A stretch of DNA of 64,000 nt. Source: Ancylostoma caninum (taxonomy: Eukaryota > Nematoda > Chromadorea > Rhabditida > Ancylostomatidae). The first letter of the stretch is position 1. Every line of letters begins with the position of its first letter. The position numbers and the translations under genes were made by a program. Location: positions 2,438,001-2,502,000 of the forward strand of contig JBAJFG010000071.1 of NCBI GenBank assembly GCA_037903475.1, written 5' to 3'. This document shows, in pieces, positions 23,078-32,726 of this stretch. Below the pieces are notes generated by a model. It was given only the letters and a program-made list of their open reading frames with translations. It had not been told where the DNA came from and ran no database searches.

Positions 23078-26000
23078 CCTTGATCACCTTGACCTTGACT
23101 CCCGTTGATCTTCGGATGTACCGAGCGGGCGCCAGCAATCCTTCCATTTGTCCCTCTCGCGAGCCAGAGTTGTCCAGTGGATTCTGTCCGTTCGAGGGAC
23201 ACGAAGAGCATTATATCTTTCCTTGAAGGACTTCGTGAAGAAGTCTGACCATCGGGTCGGTGGTCTTCCTGTCGTGCGCTTAACGTCCCGTGGAGTCCAG
23301 TCGCTGACGGCTCTTGTCCAACGGTGGTCGTTAAGACACATCACGTGTCCGGCCCACCTGATCTTACTCAACTTGGCGTAAGCGGCAGCGTCCCTGATCT
23401 TCGACTGTTCACGAAGGGTGGAACTCCGTATTCCAGCCCTCACTTGTGTGAGGCGGGTTATTCCTAGCATCACCCTCTCGATGGAGCGTTCGATGACGTT
23501 GACCGCATTCTCATCCTGCTTGCGTAACGCCCAGGTTTCCGAGGCGTACGTCAAAGCAGGGAGAACCGTTGTATTGAAGAGGTGGGCACGGAGCCTGGTG
23601 TTCTTCGTCTTCTTCACTACGTCCTCGATGCTCTTGTAGGCTCCCCAAGCCGCTCGCTTCCTCCTGCCCAGCTCTGGAGCGAGATCGTTCATCATGTTGA
23701 CTTCCCGACCTAGATATACGTAGCTGGAGCATTCGGATATGGTCGTTCCGTTGAGCGAGAATGGGGCATCCGGGACCCATCCGTTCCTCATGAACATCGT
23801 CTTCGTCAGGTTCAGTTGGAGACCGATCTTTCCACACGCGTCGTCAAAGTCGGCCAGCATCCGTTCCGCTTCGCCGATAGTTGGTGTTATAAGGACGATG
23901 TCGTCAGCGAAGCGAAGGTGGTTAAGTCGCCGGCCATCAACTTGCACTCCCATGCAATCCCATTCCAGTCTTCGCATGACGTCTTCGAGAGTGGCGCTGA
24001 ATAGTTTTGGCGACACGGTGTCGCCTTGTCGAACCCCTCTCTTGACGTCGATAGTGATGTCGTCGTAGAATGGAGAAATCCTGGTCGTGAAGTTGCTGTA
24101 GAGCTCACGAAATATCTTGATGTATTGAGTAGGTATGCCCTGGTTGCCCAGGGCTTTGAGGACCGCCTCTGTCTCCACAGAGTCGAAGGCTTTCTTCAAA
24201 TCGATGAACGTGAGACAGAGAGGCATCTTATACTCTCGCGATACTTCAATGAGTCTAGTGACCGTGTGTATGTGATCGATCGTACTGAATCCTTTTCGAA
24301 ACCCTGCTTGCTCGCACGGCTGTCCTTCATCTAATGTCCTTTCGATCCTATTTAGAATCACTCGAGTGAAAAGCTTGTAGATGACGGACAACAGACAGAT
24401 GGGGCGATAATTGCCGATGTCCTGTGGGTCTCCCTTCTTGTACAGCAGCACGGTCCTGCTGGTCTTCCATTGGTTCGGTACCTTGCATTCCGACAGGTAC
24501 CGCGTGAAGAGCCTAGCCAAGGTGGTGATAAGAACTGGCGGTAGGTTCTTCAGATGTTCCGGTCGAATCCTGTCGGGGCCCGGTGCTGTACGATTCTTCA
24601 CCGACTTGATGGCATGTCGGACTTCGGAAGGGAGAACTGATGGGACAACGTATCCATCCTCCCTTGGGTGATATTGGGGGAGATGGACGTGGCTATCGAA
24701 GAGATCCGAGTAGAAGTCGTGGATGACCTTCTCCATTACCCGTCTTGATGAAGAAATTGTTCCTTCTGGGCGCCGGAGGGCGGTCATCTTGGTCTTACGA
24801 TTGGCGAAGTCACGGCGGGCGTTGCGAATGCTTCTTCCTGCCTCTGCGGCTTCGGCCAATACTGCTGCTCGTCTCTCTTTAAGGTCTTCTTTTATCGCTT
24901 CTCTGCACCGTTTTGCGAGCTCGGACGTCAGTTGATAGTTGCCTGCGGCTCTCGCGACTCCGCGCTGGCGTATCAGCTCGAGGGTCTCGTAAGACAGTCG
25001 TCTTTTGGTGGATCTTGAGCCCTCGGCTCTCCTTGCGCTGTCGCAGAGATGTTGAACAAGCCGATCGTATTCTTCGTCGATGTTGTCGACAACGGCATCT
25101 TCCCAAAAGCCCGCTAACGAAGTGAAGAGATCCCAATTGATGACGGATTTGGGAGCCCTCTTCTTGAACTTCGCGGCTTTCTCTCCTTTGCGCGAGAAGA
25201 AGAATCTTGCACGAAGGAGGCGATGGTCTGATCCGGTGTAGAACTTCGGTACAACACCGACGTCGGTCAGGCAGAACCTTCGATTGACGATGATGTGGTC
25301 AATTTCATTATGGTACTCTCCACCGGGTGACTCCCACGTCCACCGTAGGGAGGTTGGCTTCTGAAACTGTGAGTTACCATGGATGGTCTTCGTCGTCATG
25401 ATGAACTCAGACAGCCTCTCTCCCTGTTCGTTCCACTGTAGGCCGTGGGTACCGATGTGAAGTTCCTCAGGCGTTCTCCTAGGGCCAATCTTGGCGTTGA
25501 AGTCGCCAACAATGACCTTGTAGAAAGTGTGGTCTTCCCTGTAGAACTTCTCCAAGTCCATGTAGAAGGCCTCGATTTCTTCATCGTCGTAGCTGGATGT
25601 TGGAGCATAGGCGACGAAGATTGTCAAGGCCGGTATTGATCCACATCTTCTCAGTCGCAAACGTCCGATTCGGGTTGTTAGCTGTTCGAACGAATCGATG
25701 TTCATGGCCAAGTTCGTGTTGACGAGGACACCGACTCCACCAACTCCTCTACTGTCGCAGGTTCCAAGGAACAGTTCTTCTCCAGTGTCGAAGGTGGCGT
25801 TCAGTGGCCGGTGTCTCCTCGTCTCGGTCAGTCCGATGACGTCGTACCTGATCTTCCTGGCCTGCATCATCAAATCCTCGATAGAAGCCTCCGATGCAAG
25901 CGTGCGTGCGTTGAAGGTACAGATCGTCATCATAGTCCTTCTGGTTTTAGGCAGCCTAGATAACCCCTCGGACCTCGTCCTCACTGGCGCCGCCGTACCA

Positions 26001-26493
26001 GTGACTCTTCCGAGATCAGGGGAACACTCTTTATTATTGCTGTGTCGAGCTTTAAGAAAAAGAAAACCCTTAGGAGATAGCTTGCTGGGCTCTATTCCCC
26101 CGCGGGTAGCTAGGGTAGGATTTCACCGGGAAGTTAGCCGGGCTTCCCGGGAGTGGACGATGGAGCTTATTTGTTGGAGGCGACTCCGAACCGCCTCCCT
26201 TGTACCTCCCAGTCACTTGAATGCAGGGCTTTTGGTCGGATAGATGTGCAGGATACAATCTGCAGACACGCAAGTACACTCACGCACGCATGCATGAACA
26301 CACCCACGCGCTGGCAGAAGGTATGGATCGTTCCGACACTGCAGAAACAGGGAGTCCATCCCCTGAATCCACCCGCGTCTCAGGGCAGGCACAAGGTCGC
26401 GTGTGGTCCGCGATTAGCCCCCTATCCGCCACCTGGGGACGCGCCACGTAGCCTCGCGACTAACCGGCTGGGATCCCTCTTATGAGGGAGATC
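23078..26493 (-). mobile_element. RTE-type non-LTR retrotransposon, apparently intact
   Basis: The 3.4-kb element is read on the minus strand. The 5' end at 26493 starts GATCTCCCTCATAAGAGGG, which can form a hairpin with the following bases. The 3' end is a short run of TCAAGG/TGATCAAGG units directly after the ORF, as usual for RTE elements with almost no 3' UTR. The 12-bp target duplication and open ORF indicate a recent insertion. Confidence 0.92.
23084..25984 (-). CDS. RTE endonuclease-reverse transcriptase (966 aa)
   Basis: An uninterrupted ORF. The AP-type endonuclease (residues ~18-265) has FNARTL (N25), LTETRRHRP (E54), VAYAPTSS, VGDFNAKIG (D161, N163) and GSDHRLLRARF (D253, H254). 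The RT (~500-760) has NYRPICLLSVIYKLFTRVI, EQAGFRKGFSTIDHI, LTFIDLKKAFDSVE, VKRGVRQGDTVSPKLF and FADD (692-695). The C-terminal segment with VMLGITR, IRWAGHV, DWTPRDVKRTTGRPPTRWSD is characteristic of RTE. The first Met gives MRTRSEGL; a second Met at residues 18-19 lies just before the catalytic domain. The ORF ends in the 3' tail. All expected catalytic residues are visible. Confidence 0.95.
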   Translation of the reverse strand: MRTRSEGLSRLPKTRRTMMTICTFNARTLASEASIEDLMMQARKIRYDVIGLTETRRHRPLNATFDTGEELFLGTCDSRGVGGVGVLVNTNLAMNIDSFEQLTTRIGRLRLRRCGSIPALTIFVAYAPTSSYDDEEIEAFYMDLEKFYREDHTFYKVIVGDFNAKIGPRRTPEELHIGTHGLQWNEQGERLSEFIMTTKTIHGNSQFQKPTSLRWTWESPGGEYHNEIDHIIVNRRFCLTDVGVVPKFYTGSDHRLLRARFFFSRKGEKAAKFKKRAPKSVINWDLFTSLAGFWEDAVVDNIDEEYDRLVQHLCDSARRAEGSRSTKRRLSYETLELIRQRGVARAAGNYQLTSELAKRCREAIKEDLKERRAAVLAEAAEAGRSIRNARRDFANRKTKMTALRRPEGTISSSRRVMEKVIHDFYSDLFDSHVHLPQYHPREDGYVVPSVLPSEVRHAIKSVKNRTAPGPDRIRPEHLKNLPPVLITTLARLFTRYLSECKVPNQWKTSRTVLLYKKGDPQDIGNYRPICLLSVIYKLFTRVILNRIERTLDEGQPCEQAGFRKGFSTIDHIHTVTRLIEVSREYKMPLCLTFIDLKKAFDSVETEAVLKALGNQGIPTQYIKIFRELYSNFTTRISPFYDDITIDVKRGVRQGDTVSPKLFSATLEDVMRRLEWDCMGVQVDGRRLNHLRFADDIVLITPTIGEAERMLADFDDACGKIGLQLNLTKTMFMRNGWVPDAPFSLNGTTISECSSYVYLGREVNMMNDLAPELGRRKRAAWGAYKSIEDVVKKTKNTRLRAHLFNTTVLPALTYASETWALRKQDENAVNVIERSIERVMLGITRLTQVRAGIRSSTLREQSKIRDAAAYAKLSKIRWAGHVMCLNDHRWTRAVSDWTPRDVKRTTGRPPTRWSDFFTKSFKERYNALRVPRTDRIHWTTLARERDKWKDCWRPLGTSEDQRESRSR

Positions 26494-26505
26494 CTCAGCA
26501 CATCA
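26494..26505. repeat. 12-bp target-site duplication, right (RTE LINE)
   Basis: CTCAGCACATCA, partner of 23066-23077. Confidence 0.9.
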
Positions 26506-26959
26506 TAAATGTGAAACGAACACAGACAATGATGGCTTACCTGCAGAGAAAATGGAACATTCGTCGAGAATACGCCTGGCCGTGTTCGCGCGCGGACGAG
26601 TTTTCCCCGGCGCAAAAGCCATTGCGGTGCGTGGTTTGGCGCAAAGGGAAAACGAAATGCATTTAATTCATAGGGTTTTATGGCGGGACTCGGCCAAAAC
26701 CACGCGCCGCAATGGCTTTCGCGCCGGGGAAAACTCGTCCGCGCACGAACACGGCCAGGCGTGTTCGCGACGAATGTTCCATTTTCTCTGCAGGTAAGCC
26801 ATCATTGTCTGTGTTCGTTCCACATTTATGATGTGCTGAGTCTGTACTTCACCACCCGCAGCTCAGCTCAGAGTCGAGAATTTCAGCTCCTGCTGCCTTT
26901 AAATGAACCAAGGAAATGCTAGGATCGACAAGGAAGGTTGGAAGAAATACTACGCAGGC

Positions 26960-26993
26960 TTAAAGGCAGCAGGAGCTGAAATCCTCGACTCCG
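26960..26993. repeat. End fragment of the palindromic TTAA element
   Basis: TTAAAGGCAGCAGGAGCTGA followed by AATCCTCGACTCCGA equals the first 34 bp of the palindromic element. It then stops at the start of the gypsy remnant. Confidence 0.75.
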
Positions 26994-27003
26994 ATCAATC
27001 CGA

Positions 27004-27425
27004 GATCCCTACCCACTTCCCACAGTAAACGCAGTACTGCAAAGTTTAAACGGTAAGAATGTGTTTTTTACATTGGACTTGACGTCAGGATTTTGGCAGA
27101 TGTGTTTGTCAGAGGACACCACGCAAAAGAGGACTTTCACAAGCGAAGAACTCTTTTTGTTCGCCGTACTGCCTTTTGGACTGTGCACCAGCCCAGCAGT
27201 ATTCCAACAGATGATGGGCCGAGTACTGGAAGATCTTGATATCGAAGATGATGAAGTGTTTGTGTGTATATTGATTATATAATAATCGCAATGGATCTGT
27301 ATCACGACACTATGAAATCATGGAAAAAAGTAGTCGAGACGACCTGTAAAGCTAATCTCAGGTTAAAGCCTCAGAAATGGAAGTTTCTACGCAAGAAGGT
27401 GTCATTTTGGGACACCTTATAAACT
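27004..27425 (+). pseudogene. Ty3/gypsy reverse transcriptase remnant, 5' part
   Basis: One frame reads DPYPLPTVNAVLQ...FFTLDLTSGFWQM...LPFGLCTSPAVFQQMMGRVL, the classic gypsy RT palm entry. A frameshift at about 27265-27285, where YIDD would be expected, is followed by ANLRLKPQKWKFLRKKVSFW-GHLINS in another frame. The sequence is then broken by a GC-rich TIR element and resumes at 28116. No LTRs of this element are seen. Confidence 0.8.
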
Positions 27426-28115
27426 CAGACAAAGTGCCGTGTGAGCGGGCCCCGGTAGAGGGGGTCGCAGCCATGTCGCGGCCCGCTCGCATGGTTGTCG
27501 GAGCCCGCTCGCATGGTTGTCGCAGCCCGCCCGCGCGATTGTCGCGCCCGCTCGCACGGAAAATTCCGTGCGAGCGGGACGCGACACCGTGCGAATTCTC
27601 AGACAAAGTGCCGTGTGAGCGGGCCCCGGTAGAGCGGGTCGCAGCCGTGTCGCGGCCCGCTCGCATAATTGTCGCGCCCGCCCGCACGGAAAATCCCGTG
27701 CGAGCGGGACGCGACACCGTGCGAATTCTCAGACAAAGTGCCGTGTGAGCGGGCCCCGGTAGAGCGGGTCGCAGCCGTGTCGCGGCCCGCTCGCATAATT
27801 GTCGCGCCCACCCGCACGGAAAATCCCGTGCGAGCGGGACGCGACACCGTGATAATTGGCCGTAACACCGTGCGAGCGGGCCATGACAACCGTGCGAGCA
27901 GGCTGCGACAACCGTGAGAGCGGGCCGCAAAATGTTTCCGCGACCCGGTCTACCGGGGCCCGCTCGCACGGCACTTTTGTAGGAGTTGGCCGCAACACCG
28001 TGCGAGCGGGCCACGACAACCGTGCGAACGGGCTGCGACAACCGTGCGAGCGGACCGCAAAATGTGTCCGCGACCCGGCCTACCGCGGCCCGCTCGCACG
28101 GCACTTTTGTCTGAG
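27423..28115. mobile_element. GC-rich TIR element with internal tandem units
   Basis: The 693-bp segment starts CTCAGACAAAGTGCCGTG and ends with its near-perfect reverse complement (CACGGCACTTTTGTCTGAG). The left side repeats CTCAGACAAAGTGCCGTGTG at 27423, 27598 and 27728 (spacings 175 and 130 bp). The right side carries the inverted form twice, so the whole folds back. Motifs GCGAGCGGG and CGCTCGCACGG recur throughout. Long frames in several phases here are a composition artefact. It interrupts a gypsy pol remnant. The exact target duplication is unclear. Confidence 0.75.
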
Positions 28116-28500
28116 AACGAAATGGGCGTGCAAACGGTTCCAGAGAAAAAAAAATCAGGAAAATAGCGGATTACTCGCCGCCAAAATATATAGCTGAACT
28201 CAGAATCATATTACATTCTGGGCATGCCATCATATTATAGGAAGTTCATTATGGGTTTTTTTTCAAGATAGCTGAGAATTTGTATAGTGTAACAAGCCTC
28301 AAAACACCCTGAAAATGGTCCAAGGATGAGGTGGATGCATCCGAGGAGTGGACGCAAACGATGGTACATACTGGAACAAAATATAGAGGGTGCTAGGAAT
28401 GGTTTCGATCTGGAAGGTTTGGGAGCAGCTTTCTGTGACGAAGGCAGTGATAAGATGCTTCATCCTCTGTTCTTCGCCTCAAAAATAAATTTTGCAATGA
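28116..28500 (+). pseudogene. Ty3/gypsy pol remnant, 3' part (RT thumb/RNase H)
   Basis: Translated pieces continue the fragment at 27004: NEMGVQTVPE, IADYSPPKYIAELR, then YYRKFIMGFF, KWSKDEVDASEEW and GAAFCDEGSDKMLHPLFFASK, in changing frames. This is the usual order of RT connection and RNase H start. It is heavily frameshifted. Confidence 0.7.
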
Positions 28501-28675
28501 ACGTCATGGAGCGATGTGACGGTGGGAGAAGCCAGTCACAAGATTCTACTAATGCTACCAGAAGAATTTCGTTCATCGGCATCAATGGTCTTCACTGAGA
28601 AAACGGTGGAGTGTCGAATACACCAGCGATTTCCATTTATTGTTGAACTTTCTATCAGCTATTTCCTCCGTTGGC

Positions 28676-29090
28676 CGGTATGACACACGTACAGAACACT
28701 CTTTAACAGACATTAAACATTAAACTTTATTCACTGTTAGAATTTATTTGCGGTGTTTGGACCAGAGACCTTCTGTTCAGATAGAATTTGTAGATTTGTG
28801 GCGGCATGACACACGCGCACAACAATCGTTTTTCCACATGAAATGCTATCCACTGTAAGAACTAGAGAAATTTCCCCAGAACCCTCTGTTCAGATAAAAG
28901 TTGTGGATCTGCAGCGGTATGACACACGCACAGAATACACTTTCTTCCACGTTGAACGCTATCCACTGTCGGAATTTGCTGTGTTTGCACCCGAAACTCT
29001 CTGTTCAGATAGAGATTGTGGGTTTGGGGCGATATGACATACGCGCAAAACACTCGTTCACACTCCATACGAGACGCTATTTACTTTTAC
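28676..29090. repeat. Four diverged tandem repeats of ~115-125 bp
   Basis: The motif GACA(C/T)ACG(T/C)(A/G)CA(G/A)AA(C/T)AC recurs at about 28682, 28808, 28920 and 29035. CTGTTCAGATA recurs at about 28773, 28887 and 29003, and GCTATCCACTGT-like segments lie between. Each unit differs from the next by many substitutions. The array ends about 90 bp before the large LTR element. Confidence 0.7.
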
Positions 29091-29176
29091 TAAGGGAGCA
29101 CAAGGCACGGAAAGGTAAGTTTAGTTCTTTATACACTGTCTCGTACGCCTCCCTCCCTCACTGACAGGCACAAAAT

Positions 29177-29180
29177 GAGC
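29177..29180. repeat. 4-bp target duplication, left (large LTR element)
   Basis: GAGC directly left of the LTR is repeated directly right of the other LTR at 40104-40107. Confidence 0.75.
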
Positions 29181-30989
29181 TGTCAGATAATTAGGGTCCC
29201 GGTTATGAGTGTTAGGGACTAACTTCCGAGACCCAACTGGCATGTTCCCAGTGGTAGCCCGTGGGTAACGCCCCCTTTTGGAGCCCCGTGCCCGGTTAAA
29301 AGTTTGACTTTGGTTGGGTAAACGGGAACCCCGTGATGACCCCGATGATGTGAGGTTAAGAGACGAGGAGCTACCCCCAGTCCCACTAGAAACCGGACCG
29401 GAGTGAGTGGCTTGCGCCTCCCCACCCGGTCGCCTGTCGATAGAAAGACCCGCGGCCCGAGTAGTGCTAGAAGATGACGAGGACAAGGGTTCCCCGACCC
29501 CAGGGGGTTGATGGGTCCTACAATCCCGTCGCCCTCTTCTCAGCTTGTCCGGGGCGAGAGCGCGCCCGGTGGATCCTTCACTACCGGCAGGAGTGACAGC
29601 CTCCGCCCCTTGGGGAGTTCCCTCTCCTTGGCCAGAGCCGCCACTATTCCCGATATCCGGGTCCCGAGCATCTCCGCTCTGCAGCGTAATCCGCTCCATG
29701 GTGAGCCTTTTAGACTTACCCTGTTAGAGGAGTCGCTCGCTCGACACCGATAACGATGGAGAAGACGGCTTCTCAAGTCACGGATGCTACAGACTGCTTG
29801 ACTTCTTAACACAGCCTGAAACAGAGGGATTTGCAAGGAATCCGAAGTTTCGAAATCCACTTAAACACAACGAGCACAAAGGTTATGACAGCAATAAAGG
29901 TTTCAAGGTAGCCGCGGCCTAAACCGTTCGAGTACCCAAATGGATCACACCAGCTAGGTTAAAGCTTTTATTAACGGTTTAAAACTAAACTACCGGCTTC
30001 AAGAGATGCGTGCGGTGGATTAAATGAGGATTATATAGATGAGGAATAATATAAGAGGTAAGTGAACAAAATAAAATAAGTGAATAAAGCAGGTAAAATA
30101 AATAAATGCACAAAATAAGTGAGTAAATAGGATAAAATAGGATTAAAGATAATTCAGCTATTTACACTATTTACAATGAGGCACGATGTGCACCGGCCCT
30201 GAGGAAATACCTGAGGGCAAGAACTGAGCAATATAATTGGCGTGGGAATTTCCCCAACGCCCAACGGACTCTTACGCGGATGCGCTAACGCTACGGCTAC
30301 GCTTGCGCTTACGCCTACGCTAACGCTGCGCAACTCCCCCCGGCTATACTAGGAGAACTCAGGGCTACGATGACGTAGCCACTTTAGAATAAAAGATGGT
30401 AACAACTCCCTCTCCTACACGGCTATTGGCACGGTGCAGGCTAGGTTGGAGAGTCCTCCTACAAGGGCGATATCCGCCGGAGTTTGCGCTACCGCAAGGA
30501 AAGGATTCAAGGCCGTACAGCTACGGTCCGTCAGAGTAAGGCCTGAAGAGATGGCACACCACTTGAGATGCACCAGATCCTAACCGTCCGTCGCTCAGCT
30601 CTAGTGCGTGCGCGTCCACTGATCACGAGTGATGATGAAATCGCACTCTCGTCCTTGCCTCGATGATCGCTTCCGATTGATTAAGAAATATAAGTTAGTG
30701 GCGCGGCCTTATATAGTGCGGCGCCCTGGGAATGCCCGGGTAGGGCGCGGCGAGATAGTGCAGCTGCGCGAGAGTCCGCTAGAAAGGCAGAGGAGTTTCG
30801 CACGCTGCAAGGCACGCAGCCAGCACTTTAAGGCAATGATCGAACGAATAGAGTACAGAATATGTACAAAGACGGATCAAACAGCACAACAGCCACCGCA
30901 GATAGGAAGGCTAAAGAAACGAGAAGGATTACATGTAAAACGGGATTTCAGATAAAACTTTTACATTCCATCCTACTCTACTACCGACA
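29181..30989 (-). repeat. 3' LTR of the large Ty3/gypsy element
   Basis: About 1.81 kb. In minus orientation it starts TGTCGGTAGTAG (30989) and ends CTGACA (29181). It matches 37982-40103 at roughly 98-99% by eye once the hAT insertion there is removed. On the minus strand it has TATATAA at 30715-30709 and AATAAA at 29972-29967. A low-complexity block of CTACGC/GCTAAC hexamers lies at about 30271-30335. It is preceded in minus orientation by a G-rich polypurine tract. Confidence 0.88.
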
Positions 30990-32726
30990 TGTCCCCCCCC
31001 CCACCTCGGTTAGGCTGTCTTCACTCAGCCGTATTCTATCTCCTCTTCCTCGGAAACGTGCGAACTCCTCCGTAGCCGTTGTTCCCACGCGGGACTCCCC
31101 TAGGAACCGGAGACATCCTCCGCGGACTACGGGCGCGGTGCCGCGCTTGGTGGTATTCGTCTCTCGGGTCCGGATCGTGGTTCCGCGCAAATGGTCTTCG
31201 GCGTGGCGAAGGTGACGATCTCGTGGCGGGGAGGCGCGATATCCGCGCTGCGGTGATGCGCCACGACCGCGCTGTGGTGATGCGCGTCGACCACGCTGTT
31301 GCGCCTCCATATCCGCATGACGTCCACGCGGTGGCGTCCGCTCACAATTACCGTGGAAACGCGGTGAGGGATCCCACCTATCCCTCGACCGGCCTCGGGG
31401 GCGAGGACGATCTCGCGACGAGCGGCGTCGCGATGGAGCTGGCTGCCCCTGTTGCCTCGGGGCGGGTCCCCTCGGCTGCCGCCCGGGTGCGCGATCCGCT
31501 CCATTCTGGTGCCCGGGGGCGTCTGCGGCGCGTTCCTGACGTCGTGGGGCTAAACCGCCCGGCTCCTGAGGCGCGATAGCCGCGTGTGGGGCATTGCCGT
31601 GATCCGGTGGGCCGTCACCTCGTTCCTGGCGTTCTCTCGGCGGTGGTGTCCTGTGGTACCTCAGGAGTACGATGTGCGCTCTGTAATATCTCAGAGAGGT
31701 GTTCAGGAATCTCCTGACCGCAGACTCTAAGTACCGCAGATTATTAGCCATATATCGAGGTGCTGCGTTGTTGAACGGGGCGTCCGCCTCTCGTTCATCG
31801 CCAAACGGCAGCAGCTCGTGTATCCGGGGGATAAGCGAGGGGCGCTGTATCCTGATTTCGTCGCAAAAGTCCCTTACGAAATCAATCCCGAATCCCCAGG
31901 TCTCTTCATCTCGAGGCCCTGGAAGGCAGAACAGGTCAGCCCCGTCTGCAACACACGAGAGCATCCATCTCCATAGTCCATGGTACCAGTCATCTGGTGT
32001 CGCACTGCGGGAGGGCGTGAAGAACACTATCGCGGAGATCTCACCGTCGAACCATTCACGTCGAAAGTCGGCAGGTCCCACGTAAGCGTAGGCGACCTGA
32101 TGTATGTGGGTGAAACCACCGACATACGGCTCGAATCCCTCTGGCAGCAGAACCACCACCTTCTTCACTTCGAGCCTACTCCATTCGGCCGTCGACCAGT
32201 CAGCGAGAATCGATTGGCATCGGCACGCCTTCGTCACCAGCGCCTCCAGGTTGTACGGCTCCTCGGTGTGTCGGTGCGGATGCGGTTCCACCTGCGCGTG
32301 AATGGCCTTGCGGAGATGGTTTCCTATGTGCATACACTTCTTGCGAAGGTACGCATACGCGACGGCTAGCCCTATCGCGGACATGGTTATGTAGCTGGTA
32401 TCCAGCAACAAGTCGCGCTTGACGTGCTCCGGCAGATGTGTCGCTTGCAGAATCGTGACGGCTCGCCCCAACTGGAACGGAGTCTCGAGGACGAGTTCCG
32501 GAATCGGTGGGTCGGGAACGACCTCAGATAGCGGACCCGCTCTCGCACACTGCAGCTCTTGACCATGGTGTCTATACGTCCCCAGGCAGCGAAAATCAAC
32601 CGTCGTCGGATCGATGCGTGAAGAACGGCGGTCTCTAAACAGATTAGGGTTAGAAATGGCGATGCTAAAAGAAATTCTGAAACAGTTAAACTTAGATGTT
32701 TTAACTATAGACACAGCATCAGCCAT
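30981..32726 (-). CDS. Extra ORF (581 aa) in the env position of the large LTR element
   Basis: It begins at 32726, 22 nt before the stop of the integrase tail in another frame, and stays open for 581 codons. Residues ~75-340 look globular, with one modest hydrophobic stretch (SAIGLAVAYAYL). Residues ~355-530 are rich in Arg, Pro, Gly and Gln, with RGR, RASPQRGR and SRDR-type repeats such as nucleic-acid-binding proteins carry. I see no signal peptide, furin-like site or C-terminal membrane anchor, so it does not look like an envelope protein. The last codons read through the polypurine tract (Gly-Gly-Gly) and the TAG stop lies in the first 9 bases of the LTR. I do not recognise a family. Confidence 0.7.
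   Translation of the reverse strand: MADAVSIVKTSKFNCFRISFSIAISNPNLFRDRRSSRIDPTTVDFRCLGTYRHHGQELQCARAGPLSEVVPDPPIPELVLETPFQLGRAVTILQATHLPEHVKRDLLLDTSYITMSAIGLAVAYAYLRKKCMHIGNHLRKAIHAQVEPHPHRHTEEPYNLEALVTKACRCQSILADWSTAEWSRLEVKKVVVLLPEGFEPYVGGFTHIHQVAYAYVGPADFRREWFDGEISAIVFFTPSRSATPDDWYHGLWRWMLSCVADGADLFCLPGPRDEETWGFGIDFVRDFCDEIRIQRPSLIPRIHELLPFGDEREADAPFNNAAPRYMANNLRYLESAVRRFLNTSLRYYRAHIVLLRYHRTPPPRERQERGDGPPDHGNAPHAAIAPQEPGGLAPRRQERAADAPGHQNGADRAPGRQPRGPAPRQQGQPAPSRRRSSRDRPRPRGRSRDRWDPSPRFHGNCERTPPRGRHADMEAQQRGRRASPQRGRGASPQRGYRASPPRDRHLRHAEDHLRGTTIRTRETNTTKRGTAPVVRGGCLRFLGESRVGTTATEEFARFRGRGDRIRLSEDSLTEVGGGTCR
30990..31008 (-). other. Polypurine tract of the large LTR element
   Basis: On the minus strand, GAGGTGGGGGGGGGGACA directly precedes the LTR start TGTCGG. 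This is the expected position for plus-strand DNA priming. It also encodes the last glycines of the extra ORF. Confidence 0.8.

Larger units (their letters stand above)
23004..26902. mobile_element. Palindromic TTAA element, copy B, split by an RTE LINE
   Basis: The left arm start is at 23004-23077 and the rest at 26494-26902. Removing the LINE and one copy of CTCAGCACATCA restores an element like copies A and C, ending in TTAA at both sides. The left fragment shows a few substitutions relative to copies A and C. Confidence 0.8.

Noticed and set aside
25698..26243. 181-codon plus-strand ORF opposite the RTE element
   Set aside because: Shadow of the RTE coding strand and its 5' UTR; no motif.
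27358..28104. 248-codon minus-strand ORF and shorter plus-strand ORFs rich in Arg/Ala
   Set aside because: They come from the GC-rich fold-back element. Similar peptides appear in several frames and on both strands.
29121..29860. ORFs of 60-192 codons in the large LTR
   Set aside because: They recur in both LTRs and are short. The frame open from gag into the LTR is a chance extension; the gag start at 37927 is better placed.
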